Origin: Cyclobacterium marinum DSM 745
GTDB lineage: Bacteria > Bacteroidota > Bacteroidia > Cytophagales > Cyclobacteriaceae
DNA length: 64,000 nucleotides
Reading direction: 5' to 3'
NCBI RefSeq assembly: GCF_000222485.1
Contig: NC_015914.1
Location: 4,446,001 to 4,510,000, forward strand
Position numbers and translations under genes: made by a program. Under the pieces are notes generated by a model. It ran no database searches, had not been told where the DNA came from, and saw only the letters and a program-made list of their open reading frames with translations. Each line of letters begins with the position of its first letter. Position 1 is the stretch's first letter. Shown in pieces: positions 9,103 to 18,470 of the stretch.

Positions 9103-10533
9103 TTAGCTGTTAATAAACTTGAATGCAGATTTGGGGCTGTCACATATTGGACAAGTATAATTATCCGGTAATTTAATAAAAGAGGTATAGGGCTCGATAT
9201 CTGATTCCGGGTCCCCGTATTTTTCATCGAAGACAGAAAGGCAGTTTTTACATTGGTATTTTTTATTAATTTTCTTTACTTCTGAAGCTTTAGGGTCCGT
9301 ATATTCTTGCGTTTTTTGCAGTTCTAGTTGGTCATAATATTTATAACTAAGTTCAATTAATAAAGGAGGAAGGGTTTCTAGAGGAACCTGTTTTACAAAG
9401 TAAAGGTATTCAGAAAGATTTGGATTGAACTTTTTTGAATAAAGGATATTAAATGTGTCCGGGTCATTTTCTTTTTCTTTTATAGCTTTTTCTATGGCCA
9501 CGGTTGTAAACAAGGACATGGGCTTTGTCTTAATGGAAAAGCTGAGCCCATAAGTACTTATGTCCTGCTTGTCTAAGGCACGGACGAGGTAATTTTTCAG
9601 TTCAAGGGCTTCCTCATCAAGTACAGGGACGTGCCAGTTTAACTCAATGGAGCTGTGTCTTATGTTTATACCATATTTACCTAGTAATTTTTCCCAACTG
9701 AGCCTGTCTTTTTCAGCAATTCCTTTTACAATCAGAGATTTCCAAGGTGTTAAACATATTTTTCCAATATTGGTTTTGATGCATAGTTGACAAAGGGCGA
9801 TTAAAAAGGCTATTGAAAATTTATTGTTTCTCCAGTAAAGGCCCAGCCAATACTTGCCACCAACAATCCTATTCATGCCTTCATAATAGGGAGTGGTCCC
9901 TTCAGGATAATCCAATTCCTGCTCCATCTTTTGTAGGTCCGGTTGAGCATTACTCATGACCTTCTGATAGATTTCCTCATATTTCAAGTTCCCTTCAAAA
10001 GGAGCTAAAGCTTCTATTTCTTTGGCCACTTTTGCTAGGTCATAGCCATAAATTAACTCGGGAGCACACCATGGTTTGGTATCGACCTTGGAGAAATTTA
10101 AATACAAATACCAATAATTTTCAATAGGTGAGGCCACAAAGTTTATATTGCCGGTAAAAAGTGGCACAAGACTTTGAACAGGATCCGTAATATTTATTTT
10201 TAGCTTGGGTTTGTAGTCAAAAGTGTCTAATACATAGTGGTAGGTATGTGAGGCAAGCCAATGGGTAGTAGGCATTACATCCACTGCCGGATAGGAGGAG
10301 ACAATATTGTGATACTCTTCTCCGTCAGTGTCATAAGGAGTGTCGATCGAGTTAAACGTTTGGTTAAGGGATTTAAGGTTTTTGTTTTCCAAAGGGAATA
10401 AAACATCCTGACGGGAACCTAAGTGAATATAGCTGGTACCGAGAGCCTGGACTGTTTGGATCATTTTTAAAAAATCACCCGGAGAGATGATTCCTCCTTT
10501 GACAAATACTCTGACTAAGTCTGCTTTTTGCAT
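9103..10533 (-). CDS. Nitrite/sulfite-reductase-like protein with C-terminal rubredoxin, catalytic cysteines absent
   Basis: A 476-residue protein. The N-terminus (10-47, GGIISPGDFLKMIQTVQALG then LGSRQDVLFP) resembles the ferredoxin-like half-domain of nitrite/sulfite reductases. Residues 220-272 (GGKYWLGLYWRNN then CLTPWKSLIVKG) resemble the second half-domain. The intervening siroheme-type region lacks the C-x5-C and C-x3-C cluster ligands that the neighbouring NirB has. The C-terminus is a rubredoxin with C428-x2-C431 and C461-x2-C464. A catalytic siroheme enzyme is therefore unlikely. An electron carrier or docking partner for the nitrate reductase encoded 220 bases upstream on the same strand is more plausible, but this is inference. 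Confidence 0.72.
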   Translation of the reverse strand: MQKADLVRVFVKGGIISPGDFLKMIQTVQALGTSYIHLGSRQDVLFPLENKNLKSLNQTFNSIDTPYDTDGEEYHNIVSSYPAVDVMPTTHWLASHTYHYVLDTFDYKPKLKINITDPVQSLVPLFTGNINFVASPIENYWYLYLNFSKVDTKPWCAPELIYGYDLAKVAKEIEALAPFEGNLKYEEIYQKVMSNAQPDLQKMEQELDYPEGTTPYYEGMNRIVGGKYWLGLYWRNNKFSIAFLIALCQLCIKTNIGKICLTPWKSLIVKGIAEKDRLSWEKLLGKYGINIRHSSIELNWHVPVLDEEALELKNYLVRALDKQDISTYGLSFSIKTKPMSLFTTVAIEKAIKEKENDPDTFNILYSKKFNPNLSEYLYFVKQVPLETLPPLLIELSYKYYDQLELQKTQEYTDPKASEVKKINKKYQCKNCLSVFDEKYGDPESDIEPYTSFIKLPDNYTCPICDSPKSAFKFINS

Positions 10534-10571
10534 TTTGGTTTAAGTTTTTTTGACCATAGAAGTGTTCATTT

Positions 10572-10630
10572 TGGTCCCTGAACAATTTAATATGGTGTGA
10601 TATTCATTTGATCCCGGTAGTATAGGACCA
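10572..10630 (-). promoter_or_regulatory. TGGTCC/GGACCA inverted repeat in the rubredoxin-fusion gene leader
   Basis: TGGTCC at 10572-10577 is mirrored by GGACCA at 10625-10630, 39-97 bases before the start codon at 10533. The same hexamer pair lies upstream of the nitrate reductase gene at 14311-14346. The role is unknown and the long spacing weakens a simple hairpin model. Confidence 0.3.
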
Positions 10631-10753
10631 GAGATGTGAAGCTGATAACTGTTTTCTCTTTATAGTTTAACTTATCTGTAAGTTTTCGGCTTTCAATCAA
10701 TGATGAAGGTAATTTTTTTCTACCTATATACCGAATTGTAGGGCCATAATCGT

Positions 10754-13700
10754 TTATACTTGAATGGTAGCCATTCGTGCTTCATCTAAGATTTCTTTGA
10801 CCTCAGGTTTGCAGCTTCCACATCCCAAGCCAGCACCGGTTTGCTGGCAAAGTGCCCTAAATTCTTTGCATCCCGATTGGATGGCTTTTGTAATATTTCC
10901 CTTACCAACTTGACCACATGAGCAAACCACTTCCCCGATGACTTCTTCTTTGGTGGAACTTCCTCTTAGAAGTTCCTGCCTTTTACTGGACAATTCAGTT
11001 TTTTCTTCAATTAATTTTTTGAATTCAGCAAATTCAGATTTATCTCCCATTAAGATTGCCCCCACCAGTCGATCTTTGAAAACAATGCATTTTTTATAAT
11101 AAGTTTGAGCCGTATCTATTAAAAGAATTTCCTCGTAACCCTCTGCATTGGCAGGTTTCTCAGGTATGCCTATGGAGCAGAGGTCAAGGTCTGCAAATTT
11201 CAAAATGTTCATTGGAACACTTCCTTTATAGGTACTGAGTAAATCGCCGTTAATGAATCTGGAAGCGGTATCTGCTTGAGATTCCGCAGCGGCTGTTATC
11301 CCATTGAGCTTCCCTTTGTGTTCAGCAATTTCTCCCATGGCAAAAATATCAGGGTCACTGGTCTGTAGGTAGTCGTTTACTTTAATTCCTCTACCACAAA
11401 TTAGTCCTGTGGATTTACCCAGCTCTATATTTGGCCGAGTTCCGATGGCATATACTATCGCATTGCAAGCGATACTCTGCCCACTTTTGAGGTTTGCAGT
11501 AATATTTTTATTGTCACCATGTGACTCTAGCAAAGATAATTGATTGTTCATAAACAACTGAACGCCCATTTCTTCCAGTCTTTCTCTTAATAGTGAACTT
11601 GCCATAGGATCCAATTGCCTTTCCATTAAGCGTGAACCCAATTGGACAATGGTCACTTGCATGTCAATTTCTCTAAGTGCCGCGGCCAGTTCCAAACCCA
11701 ACAAACCTCCTCCTGCAATAAGTACATGGCCTTTATAGTTTAAGTATTTTTTAAGGTCGTCTGCATCTTTTCTATTTCGCATGGTAAATACCCCTGGCAG
11801 GTGCATAGGGGCGTCCGGTGGTACGAAAGCCCTGCTACCGGTAGCCAATATTAGGGTTCCGTAATGATGAACTTTACCTTTTTCATCTGTGACTGTTTTG
11901 TTGGATCTGTCAATGGATTCTATGCCATTTTCCACATACAGTTTAATGTTAAGCTTGTCCATATCGGCAGGGGATTTGAATTTTAACAAATCATTCCAAT
12001 TTTTATGAGCATTTACATAATCAGGGAGTAGGACCCTGTTGTAAAATGGATGCTTTTCTTTAGAGAATACATGGATTTCGTCCTTCTGATTGAATTCCCT
12101 ATAAGTATTAATGAAGCGATAGGCAGCTGCCCCGGCCCCTATTATCACTATTTTTTGTTTCACAGTTTTATACAAGGCCACCTGTACTACCGAATATTTA
12201 AAATCGGGTTGCTTGGAAACCGGATCCAATGAGTTCCCGGTTAAATTATTGGCTCTGGCAAAATCATTTCCTAATATTTTACCCCAATGCATGGGGATAA
12301 AGACCATACCTTTTTTAATCTTGTCGGTTATTTGTGCATGCACCCTAACTTCACCTCTAAGACCGGATACCAATACGGTGTCCCCTTCCTTTACCCCCCG
12401 TGCTTTTGCATCATCGGGGTGAATTTCTAGAAAAGGACTGGGGATATGGCTGTTTAATTTGTTGACTTTCCCGGTTCTTGTCATGGTGTGCCATTGGTCT
12501 CGAATCCTTCCTGTGGTTAAAATTAATGGGAATTCAGGAGTGGCTTTTTCATAACTGTTTTTGAGTCCGGACGTTAAAATTTGCGCGCGGTTATTTGGTG
12601 TATAAAATTTACGGTCTGTAAATAAGCGCTTAGTGCCTCCCTGGGTCTTATTTAAAAATGGCCATTGCACGGTGCCCTGGTGTTTTAGATAGTCATAATC
12701 TAAACCGGAAATATCAATATTAGTGTTTTTGGTCAACTGGCAATATTCGGCATAAACTTCTGCCATATTGTTGAACTCGAAACCTGAAAACTTCATTTTT
12801 TTGGCAAACTGAATCAAGATTTCGGCATCGGGAAGTGCTTCTCCCGGAGGGGATTTAAATTGGCTGAGGTGGCTTATTCGTCTTTCCGAATTGGTCATGG
12901 TACCTTCCTTCTCTCCCCAGCCTGCAGCAGGAAGTACAAGGTCAGCATATGGTATGGTTTCATTCTTGTTAGAAATATCCTGAACAACCACAAATCTAGC
13001 TTTTTTAAGGGCATTTTCTACTTTTCTAGCTTCAGGCATACTTACCAACGGGTTGGTACAAATAACCCATATTGCTTTTATCGAACCATCTTCTAGGCCT
13101 TCAAATATTTGTGTAGCAGTTTTTCCAGGATTGGGTGAAATTTTATCCACACCCCAAAAGTCAGCCACCTCCTTCCGGTGTTCAGGATTGTTTAAATTGC
13201 GATGACAAGCCAACAAAGTAGCCATGCCACCTACTTCCCGTCCACCCATTGCATTGGGTTGCCCTGTCAAACTAAATGGGCCCGCGCCAGGTTTTCCAAT
13301 ATTGCCTGTGATTAAATTCAGGTCGATCAATGCGAGGTTTTTATTCACTCCATCGGCACTTTGATTAAGGCCCATGGTCCAAAGGGAAAGGAATGCCTTG
13401 GCATTTCCAATATAAGAGGCAGCCAGTTTTATTTCTTCTATAGACACCCCACAAATTTCTGAAGCCTCTTTTAAAGTAGTTGTCATTACCTGATCCCTAT
13501 AGGCATCAAATCCATCCGTGTGGTTTTTAATAAACGATAGGTCTATGTCACCTTGTTCAATAATGCACCTACCAATGGCCAAGAAAAGTATTTCATCCGT
13601 TCCCGGGTTGAGTTGAAGGTGGAGGTCAGCGATGGAGCAACTTTGGGTGGCACGTGGATCTGCGACAATAATTTTTACCTCAGGGTTTTCTTCTTTATGT

Positions 13701-14275
13701 TGCTCAATTCTTCTCCATAGAATGGGATGGCACCAAGCAGGGTTAGCACCTGCCACAAAAAAACAGTCTGCCAATTCAATGTCCTCATAGGAGATGGGTA
13801 CACTGTCTTCTCCAAGTGTTTTAATGTAACCCATAACTGCAGAACTCATGCAAAGGCGAGAGTTGGTGTCAATATTGTTGGTTTTCAAAAAACCCTTGGT
13901 AAGCTTATTGACAAGGTAATATTCTTCAGTTAAACATTGACCGGAAACGTAGAAGGCGACAGCGTCCGGGCCATGCTTGGCAATGATGGATTTAAAAACG
14001 GCACTTGCCCGTTCCAATGCTATGTCCCATTCAACTTTTTCCAAAGGGTGGGATTTTCCCCAACGCATCTGAGGCTGTAATAAACGGTCAGAATCATCTG
14101 CTACAACATAGTTTAAATTCATTCCCTTTGAACAAAGCATGCCCTTGTTTACAGGATGATCCGGGTCTCCTTTAAGGCTGATTTGACCTTTCTTATCTTT
14201 TTTTACGATGAGCCCACAACCTACACCACAATAGGAGCAGGTACTTTTATAACTTAATTCTTCCTGAGTTGACAT
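10754..14275 (-). CDS. nasA: Assimilatory nitrate reductase fused to an FAD/[2Fe-2S] NAD(P)H reductase module
   Basis: A 1,173-residue fusion. Residues 1-700 are a molybdopterin nitrate reductase: [4Fe-4S] ligands C13, C16, C20 and C48, probable Mo ligand C142 in SRLCMSSAV, and a C-terminal dinucleotide-binding domain (about 575-700). From 706 a pyridine-nucleotide disulfide oxidoreductase begins (KQKIVIIGAGAAAY, then VLIAGGGLLGLELAA at 851-865), ending in a BFD [2Fe-2S] domain with C1118, C1120, C1152 and C1155. The second half resembles the N-terminal half of NirB and matches the job of the separate NasC-type reductase subunit. The enzyme should move electrons from NAD(P)H to nitrate within one polypeptide. 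It lies between narK and the rubredoxin fusion on the same strand. Confidence 0.93.
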   Translation of the reverse strand: MSTQEELSYKSTCSYCGVGCGLIVKKDKKGQISLKGDPDHPVNKGMLCSKGMNLNYVVADDSDRLLQPQMRWGKSHPLEKVEWDIALERASAVFKSIIAKHGPDAVAFYVSGQCLTEEYYLVNKLTKGFLKTNNIDTNSRLCMSSAVMGYIKTLGEDSVPISYEDIELADCFFVAGANPAWCHPILWRRIEQHKEENPEVKIIVADPRATQSCSIADLHLQLNPGTDEILFLAIGRCIIEQGDIDLSFIKNHTDGFDAYRDQVMTTTLKEASEICGVSIEEIKLAASYIGNAKAFLSLWTMGLNQSADGVNKNLALIDLNLITGNIGKPGAGPFSLTGQPNAMGGREVGGMATLLACHRNLNNPEHRKEVADFWGVDKISPNPGKTATQIFEGLEDGSIKAIWVICTNPLVSMPEARKVENALKKARFVVVQDISNKNETIPYADLVLPAAGWGEKEGTMTNSERRISHLSQFKSPPGEALPDAEILIQFAKKMKFSGFEFNNMAEVYAEYCQLTKNTNIDISGLDYDYLKHQGTVQWPFLNKTQGGTKRLFTDRKFYTPNNRAQILTSGLKNSYEKATPEFPLILTTGRIRDQWHTMTRTGKVNKLNSHIPSPFLEIHPDDAKARGVKEGDTVLVSGLRGEVRVHAQITDKIKKGMVFIPMHWGKILGNDFARANNLTGNSLDPVSKQPDFKYSVVQVALYKTVKQKIVIIGAGAAAYRFINTYREFNQKDEIHVFSKEKHPFYNRVLLPDYVNAHKNWNDLLKFKSPADMDKLNIKLYVENGIESIDRSNKTVTDEKGKVHHYGTLILATGSRAFVPPDAPMHLPGVFTMRNRKDADDLKKYLNYKGHVLIAGGGLLGLELAAALREIDMQVTIVQLGSRLMERQLDPMASSLLRERLEEMGVQLFMNNQLSLLESHGDNKNITANLKSGQSIACNAIVYAIGTRPNIELGKSTGLICGRGIKVNDYLQTSDPDIFAMGEIAEHKGKLNGITAAAESQADTASRFINGDLLSTYKGSVPMNILKFADLDLCSIGIPEKPANAEGYEEILLIDTAQTYYKKCIVFKDRLVGAILMGDKSEFAEFKKLIEEKTELSSKRQELLRGSSTKEEVIGEVVCSCGQVGKGNITKAIQSGCKEFRALCQQTGAGLGCGSCKPEVKEILDEARMATIQV

Positions 14276-14310
14276 AGATGGCGATTGAATTTTGCTTTTT
14301 ATTCTAGGGC

Positions 14311-14346
14311 TGGTCCTTTAATTTTAAAATACTTTAGAAAGGACCA
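14311..14346 (-). promoter_or_regulatory. Leader inverted repeat upstream of the nitrate reductase gene
   Basis: TGGTCCTTT (14311-14319) and AAAGGACCA (14338-14346) are perfect 9-base arms with an 18-base spacer, 36-71 bases before the nitrate reductase start. It could be an operator or a transcript hairpin. No T-run follows on the minus strand, so a simple terminator is unlikely. Confidence 0.42.
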
Positions 14347-14419
14347 AAACAAGTGGTTGACATAAAGCATTTAATTAATGAAGATTTTTGAAGTAAGGAC
14401 ATTTCTGTTCTGTCAAAAC

Positions 14420-15778
14420 TCAACTTCGTACCATTTCTGCCTGAAGTGCTGCTTTGTGTTCCAAGGACTTATCCAATTCCTCTTTTGCGACGCTTTCATC
14501 AACATTAGAAAATCTGATTATTAGTGAACAAGCACTTACGGCTGTTACAGCAATCCCCATAATAGACAATGACTGACTATAACTTAAGCCTTCCATTTTA
14601 AATAAAAATCCAGCCATCACTGCACCTACATTTCCTCCTGCTCCTACAATTCCTGAGACCATTCCTATTGCCTTTTTGTTAATGAAAGGTACCACAGAAA
14701 AGGTTGCTCCTTCTGCCATTTGTACAAAAAGGCTGAATACTACCATGGATCCTATAGCCAACGGCAAAATTGTCATTTGAGAAAAAACTACTAAGGCTAT
14801 TCCCTCTATTAATAGAACGATTCCCAAGAATGCTACACGTCCTCTTAATCCCCATTTTATGCCTGCCTTATCTCCAAAAAAGCCTCCCAAAGACCTTGCA
14901 AATAAATTCATCAAACCAAACAAACCAGCAATTAATCCTGCAGTTTTCAGGTTTAAATCAAAGAAATCATGGTAGTAAATTGCAGCAATATTGTTTATGG
15001 TAAGTTCAATACCGAAGCAGGCCCCATAAATTAAAAACAAGGCCCATACTCTTTTGTCTGACAGCGCTTCTTTCAATGCCCCTTTCTGGCTACTTTTTTT
15101 CTTGATTTTAAAATCCGGATTACTCTTTTTAAGGTCTTTAATGTTTCCTTCAGGAAAATCCGTTGTCCATTTGTAATAGGCAAATGCTGTAAGTATCATT
15201 GCAAACCCGGGTACCATCATGGCATATCTCCAAGCGCTGCTTTCCAAAAAGCCTAAGGATACAAAAAAACCAAAGATTAATGGCATGACCATTTGTGTGA
15301 CTCCACCACCCATATTTCCCCATCCTGCAGAGGTAGCATTGGCTGTGCCTACTACATTCGGTGCAAACATTACTGAGGTATGGTATTGAGTGATTACAAA
15401 AGAAGCTCCAATCACACCTATTGCCAATCGAAACAATAGAAAGCTTTCATAGCTATTACTCAATCCAATAAGTATTACCGGTATGGATCCAATGAGCAAA
15501 AGGTAGGTATAGGTAATCCTAGGTCCTATTCGATCTACTAACCAACCGATAAATAACCTTCCTAATACTGTGATAGAGACTGAAGCAATAATGATGTTGC
15601 CTATTTGAGATTTAGATAAATTCAATTCGTCTCTCACGATGGCCATTAATGGAGCAATTCCAAACCAACCGAAAAAACATAGAAAGAATGCAAACCAAGA
15701 AAGATGGAAGGCACGCATCTGTGGAGACTTGAAATCAAATAGGTTGATAGAGGTCGCTTTGTTGATAAGTGGTTTCAT
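14420..15778 (-). CDS. narK: Nitrate/nitrite MFS transporter (NNP family)
   Basis: A 452-residue transporter with about 12 membrane helices. It carries both glycine-rich nitrate signatures of the NNP family: AGWGNMGGGVTQMVMP (151-166) in the first half and GAGGNVGAVMAGF in the second. GRLFIGWLVDRIGPR (73-87) is the MFS loop 2-3 motif. It brings nitrate (and possibly exports or exchanges nitrite) across the inner membrane for the assimilatory enzymes. It is the first gene of a leftward run with the nitrate reductase (144 bases on) and the rubredoxin fusion. Confidence 0.92.
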   Translation of the reverse strand: MKPLINKATSINLFDFKSPQMRAFHLSWFAFFLCFFGWFGIAPLMAIVRDELNLSKSQIGNIIIASVSITVLGRLFIGWLVDRIGPRITYTYLLLIGSIPVILIGLSNSYESFLLFRLAIGVIGASFVITQYHTSVMFAPNVVGTANATSAGWGNMGGGVTQMVMPLIFGFFVSLGFLESSAWRYAMMVPGFAMILTAFAYYKWTTDFPEGNIKDLKKSNPDFKIKKKSSQKGALKEALSDKRVWALFLIYGACFGIELTINNIAAIYYHDFFDLNLKTAGLIAGLFGLMNLFARSLGGFFGDKAGIKWGLRGRVAFLGIVLLIEGIALVVFSQMTILPLAIGSMVVFSLFVQMAEGATFSVVPFINKKAIGMVSGIVGAGGNVGAVMAGFLFKMEGLSYSQSLSIMGIAVTAVSACSLIIRFSNVDESVAKEELDKSLEHKAALQAEMVRS

Positions 15779-15980
15779 AGCTTTTGTATTTAGAAGAAAA
15801 TAAATTTGTTAGGGCTTTTTCCCAGTGCTCGGATACTAGTGAAAACTTTAATCTCTAATAATGAGAATTTTGGAATCCTAATTGAGTTTAGAATAACTGT
15901 TCGTTAATGACTTTCTTTAATTGTTAAGGTTCCGGCTACACAATTTCAATTTGTGGTCTTTGAAAATTAATCCATGGAAT

Positions 15981-15992
15981 AATTACGTAATT
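15981..15992. promoter_or_regulatory. 12-base palindrome AATTACGTAATT upstream of narK
   Basis: A perfect dyad with a TACGTA core, about 200 bases 5' of the narK start. The core is shared with the nirB/cobA promoter and with 16188-16216. It is a candidate operator for a dimeric regulator of nitrate assimilation. Confidence 0.45.
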
Positions 15993-16180
15993 GTACGGTT
16001 GCGTTAATTGATTCTCAAGAATAGCTCTACTAATTGAAATTATTTTATTTTAAGTGTGAATAATAGTGATTTGAATAGGTTTTTTTGTTTTGTCTGTCTT
16101 AATTTATGCAACTCTACTTGCAATGATTTACTCAACATTTCCAGTGCTAATTGAATGCTAAGGTAATACATGTTTTTAAA

Positions 16181-16216
16181 AATAAGTAAAAATACGTAAA
16201 ATATTTACGTATTTTT
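16181..16216. promoter_or_regulatory. TACGTA element: 20-mer shared with nirB/cobA and perfect 13-base inverted repeat
   Basis: Bases 16181-16200 match the 20-mer at 7931-7950 at 18 of 20 positions. In addition AAAAATACGTAAA (16188-16200) and TTTACGTATTTTT (16204-16216) form a perfect 13-base inverted repeat with a 3-base spacer. The element lies about 400 bases 5' of narK and about 520 bases 5' of the rightward lipoprotein gene. Confidence 0.5.
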
Positions 16217-16740
16217 TTTGTTTCTAAGTAACTAAGCTTAAAAATGATTCTATCATGCTTAAAATTACCAGTTCCTAAAGGAGGAACAATTAAGGGATCG
16301 ATATCCGCTTTCAATATTCTACAATAAATCCGTAGGCTTAAAAAAGTGTGTCGGTGCATGATTATTGCATAAATGCTATCTCTACTCAATGAACAAGCAA
16401 TGATAATAATTCAATGGTATTTTGAACAACCTTACATTCGGCTCTACGTTTCTTTTTTATTGGTCTAAGTAGGTCAAAACATTAAAGATTGGCAAAGGTG
16501 GAGCCGCTTAGCCTTTGTTTACTTGTTATTGGGTGGTTTTTTGGAGAGTTGTTTTAAAGTAATTTATTTTTAATCATTGCTTTTTGGCCTTTTTAGAACT
16601 TTCCATTAGAGTAGTTTATGGCAAGTTAAAGGGGGTAATTTTTAGCATTGACAGCGAATACTTTGGGGCTAAAACGGAGAATAGTTATGAAATTTGCAGG
16701 TAAAAGATTAATATTAGGTTTATTTGGGAGGATGATAAGA

Positions 16741-17493
16741 ATGAGTTCAAATCCGATAAAAAAGGAATGGTATCTATTGTTTTTAATAGTTATTGTAGCA
16801 GCATGCAAAGCACCGAATGAGGCTGAAACGATTATCAATCAATCAATAAAGGCCCATGGAGGGGACTTGTACCAAAGTGCAGAAATTAGCTTTACCTTTA
16901 GAGAAAGGCAATACAAGATCTTTAAGTCACCTAATTCTTATAGTTATTCGCGTTCTTTTAACGATGAGGGTAAGAAAACTGTAGATGTTTTAAATAAGGA
17001 AGGTTTTAGTAGAGAAGTGAACGGCCAAAAGGTTGCTTTGCCTGAAGAGGAAAAGATTGCCTACACCAATTCTGTAAACTCTGTAGCTTATTTTGCATTT
17101 CTGCCCTATGGCCTAAATGATGCAGCTGTCATCAAAAAATCAATGGGGGCTGAAACCATAGAGGGTAAGGAATATAATGTAATAAAAGTTACCTTTGAAA
17201 AAGAGGGTGGTGGAGAAGATTTTGAAGATGAATTTTTGTATTGGATCAATAAAGAAACTCATTTGGTGGATTATTTGGCCTATTCTTACCACACTGATGG
17301 GGGAGGTCTCAGGTTTAGAAAAGCAATTAATACCCATGAAATTTCAGGTTTGATTTTACAAGATTATGAGAACTATAAACCCGAAGACGAGTCTCTATCC
17401 GTGGAAGACTTATCTGAATTGTTTAAAAATGGAGAACTTAAGCTATTGTCTGAAATTCTATTGGAAGATATTCAGGTTAAATTTGTCAATTGA
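16741..17493 (+). CDS. Putative lipoprotein, DUF6503-like
   Basis: The start at 16741 is chosen because GGGAGG lies 9 bases upstream and it gives a clean lipoprotein signal (WYLLFLIVIVAAC, Cys as the lipidation site). The frame extends upstream to a TTG at 16648, which would put a non-signal segment in front. The mature protein begins with APNEAETIINQSIKAHGGD, then FTFRERQYKI and GKEYNVIKVTFE. This pattern recalls a Bacteroidota family of outer-membrane-assembly-like beta-rich lipoproteins (DUF6503); I am moderately sure of that label. Its role is unknown. A patatin gene starts 20 bases downstream. Confidence 0.7.
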   Translation: MSSNPIKKEWYLLFLIVIVAACKAPNEAETIINQSIKAHGGDLYQSAEISFTFRERQYKIFKSPNSYSYSRSFNDEGKKTVDVLNKEGFSREVNGQKVALPEEEKIAYTNSVNSVAYFAFLPYGLNDAAVIKKSMGAETIEGKEYNVIKVTFEKEGGGEDFEDEFLYWINKETHLVDYLAYSYHTDGGGLRFRKAINTHEISGLILQDYENYKPEDESLSVEDLSELFKNGELKLLSEILLEDIQVKFVN

Positions 17494-17513
17494 TTCATTT
17501 CAAGCTTTAAGGA

Positions 17514-18470
17514 ATGCAAAATAAAAGAGCATTGGTTATTTCAGGAGGAGGAAGCAAAGGTGCCTTTGGAGGAGGAATTGCAGAATACCTGATAAGAGAA
17601 TGTAATTTCAACTATGATATATTTGTCGGCACTTCCACCGGAAGTTTGCTGGTACCATTGCTCTCTATTGATGAGATCGAAAAAATCAGGGCGATTTATA
17701 CCACTGTTACTCAAGATTCAATATTTAGTTCGAATCCGTTTATAGTTTACAAAGATAGAGGTGTTTACAAAACCCGCATCAATCACTTTGGGATAATAAA
17801 AATGTTTTTGAGGGGCAAGAAGACATTTGGTGAAAGCAAAAATCTTTTTAAGTTGATTAAAAAGATAATTACTCCTTCAGACTTTGAAAGGATGAAGAAC
17901 AATACAGCTGAAGTATATGTCACAGTCTCTAACCTGAGTACAAATACTGTTGAGTATAAAAGGTTGAAAGATTGCTCATATATTGATTTCTGTCAATGGA
18001 TTTGGGCATCTTCCAATATTGTTCCCTTTATGAGTCTTTTGGAAAAGGATGGTAGTGAATATGCCGATGGAGGGTTTGCAGACTTGGTGCCAATTTCGGA
18101 AGCCATTTATAGGGGAGCCACCGAAGTCGATGTAATCGTTTTGAAAGCAAAAGCAGGGAGAGCCTTGAAAAGGCCTGTGCGAAATGCCTTGGAGCTTACC
18201 ACTAGGGCCTTTGATTTTATGCTAGATCAGATCAGTAGCGATGATATAAAAATAGGCCAATTATTAAGTGGAAACCGTGAAGTAAAATTAAACTTTTATT
18301 ACCCTCCGGCTCAACTGACAGAGAATTCTCTTATTTTTGACCCTTACCAAATGAAGAAATGGTGGCGTCAGGGGATGAATTTTGCCAGAGAGCAAAACCC
18401 TGTTTGCAAATGCATATCTGTGGGTTTTGAAAATAAACCAAACCTTAAAGCGCATGATACTGGTGAATAA
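17514..18470 (+). CDS. Patatin-like phospholipase/acyl hydrolase
   Basis: A 318-residue protein with the patatin fold signatures: oxyanion-hole GGGSKG (11-16), nucleophile elbow GTSTG with Ser41, and the DGG motif with D185 that completes the Ser-Asp dyad. There is no signal peptide, so a cytoplasmic or membrane-associated lipid acyl hydrolase is expected. Substrates cannot be inferred. The last 17 bases overlap the start of the SGNH hydrolase gene, implying translational coupling of two esterase-type enzymes. Confidence 0.88.
   Translation: MQNKRALVISGGGSKGAFGGGIAEYLIRECNFNYDIFVGTSTGSLLVPLLSIDEIEKIRAIYTTVTQDSIFSSNPFIVYKDRGVYKTRINHFGIIKMFLRGKKTFGESKNLFKLIKKIITPSDFERMKNNTAEVYVTVSNLSTNTVEYKRLKDCSYIDFCQWIWASSNIVPFMSLLEKDGSEYADGGFADLVPISEAIYRGATEVDVIVLKAKAGRALKRPVRNALELTTRAFDFMLDQISSDDIKIGQLLSGNREVKLNFYYPPAQLTENSLIFDPYQMKKWWRQGMNFAREQNPVCKCISVGFENKPNLKAHDTGE

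Larger units (their letters stand above)
15779..16740. other. Long divergent intergenic region between narK and a lipoprotein gene
   Basis: About 960 bases without a convincing gene. A short leftward frame at 16147-16389 has no recognisable features. The region holds two palindromic TACGTA elements, annotated separately. The rest is AT-rich. The lipoprotein gene is preceded by GGGAGG at 16726-16731. Confidence 0.55.

Noticed and set aside
9103..10533. Active siroheme nitrite or sulfite reductase
   Set aside because: The four cluster-binding Cys of the siroheme domain are missing, unlike in the adjacent NirB.
16147..16389. Small leftward frame between narK and the lipoprotein gene
   Set aside because: It overlaps the TACGTA inverted repeat, has no ribosome-binding site, and the translation resembles nothing.
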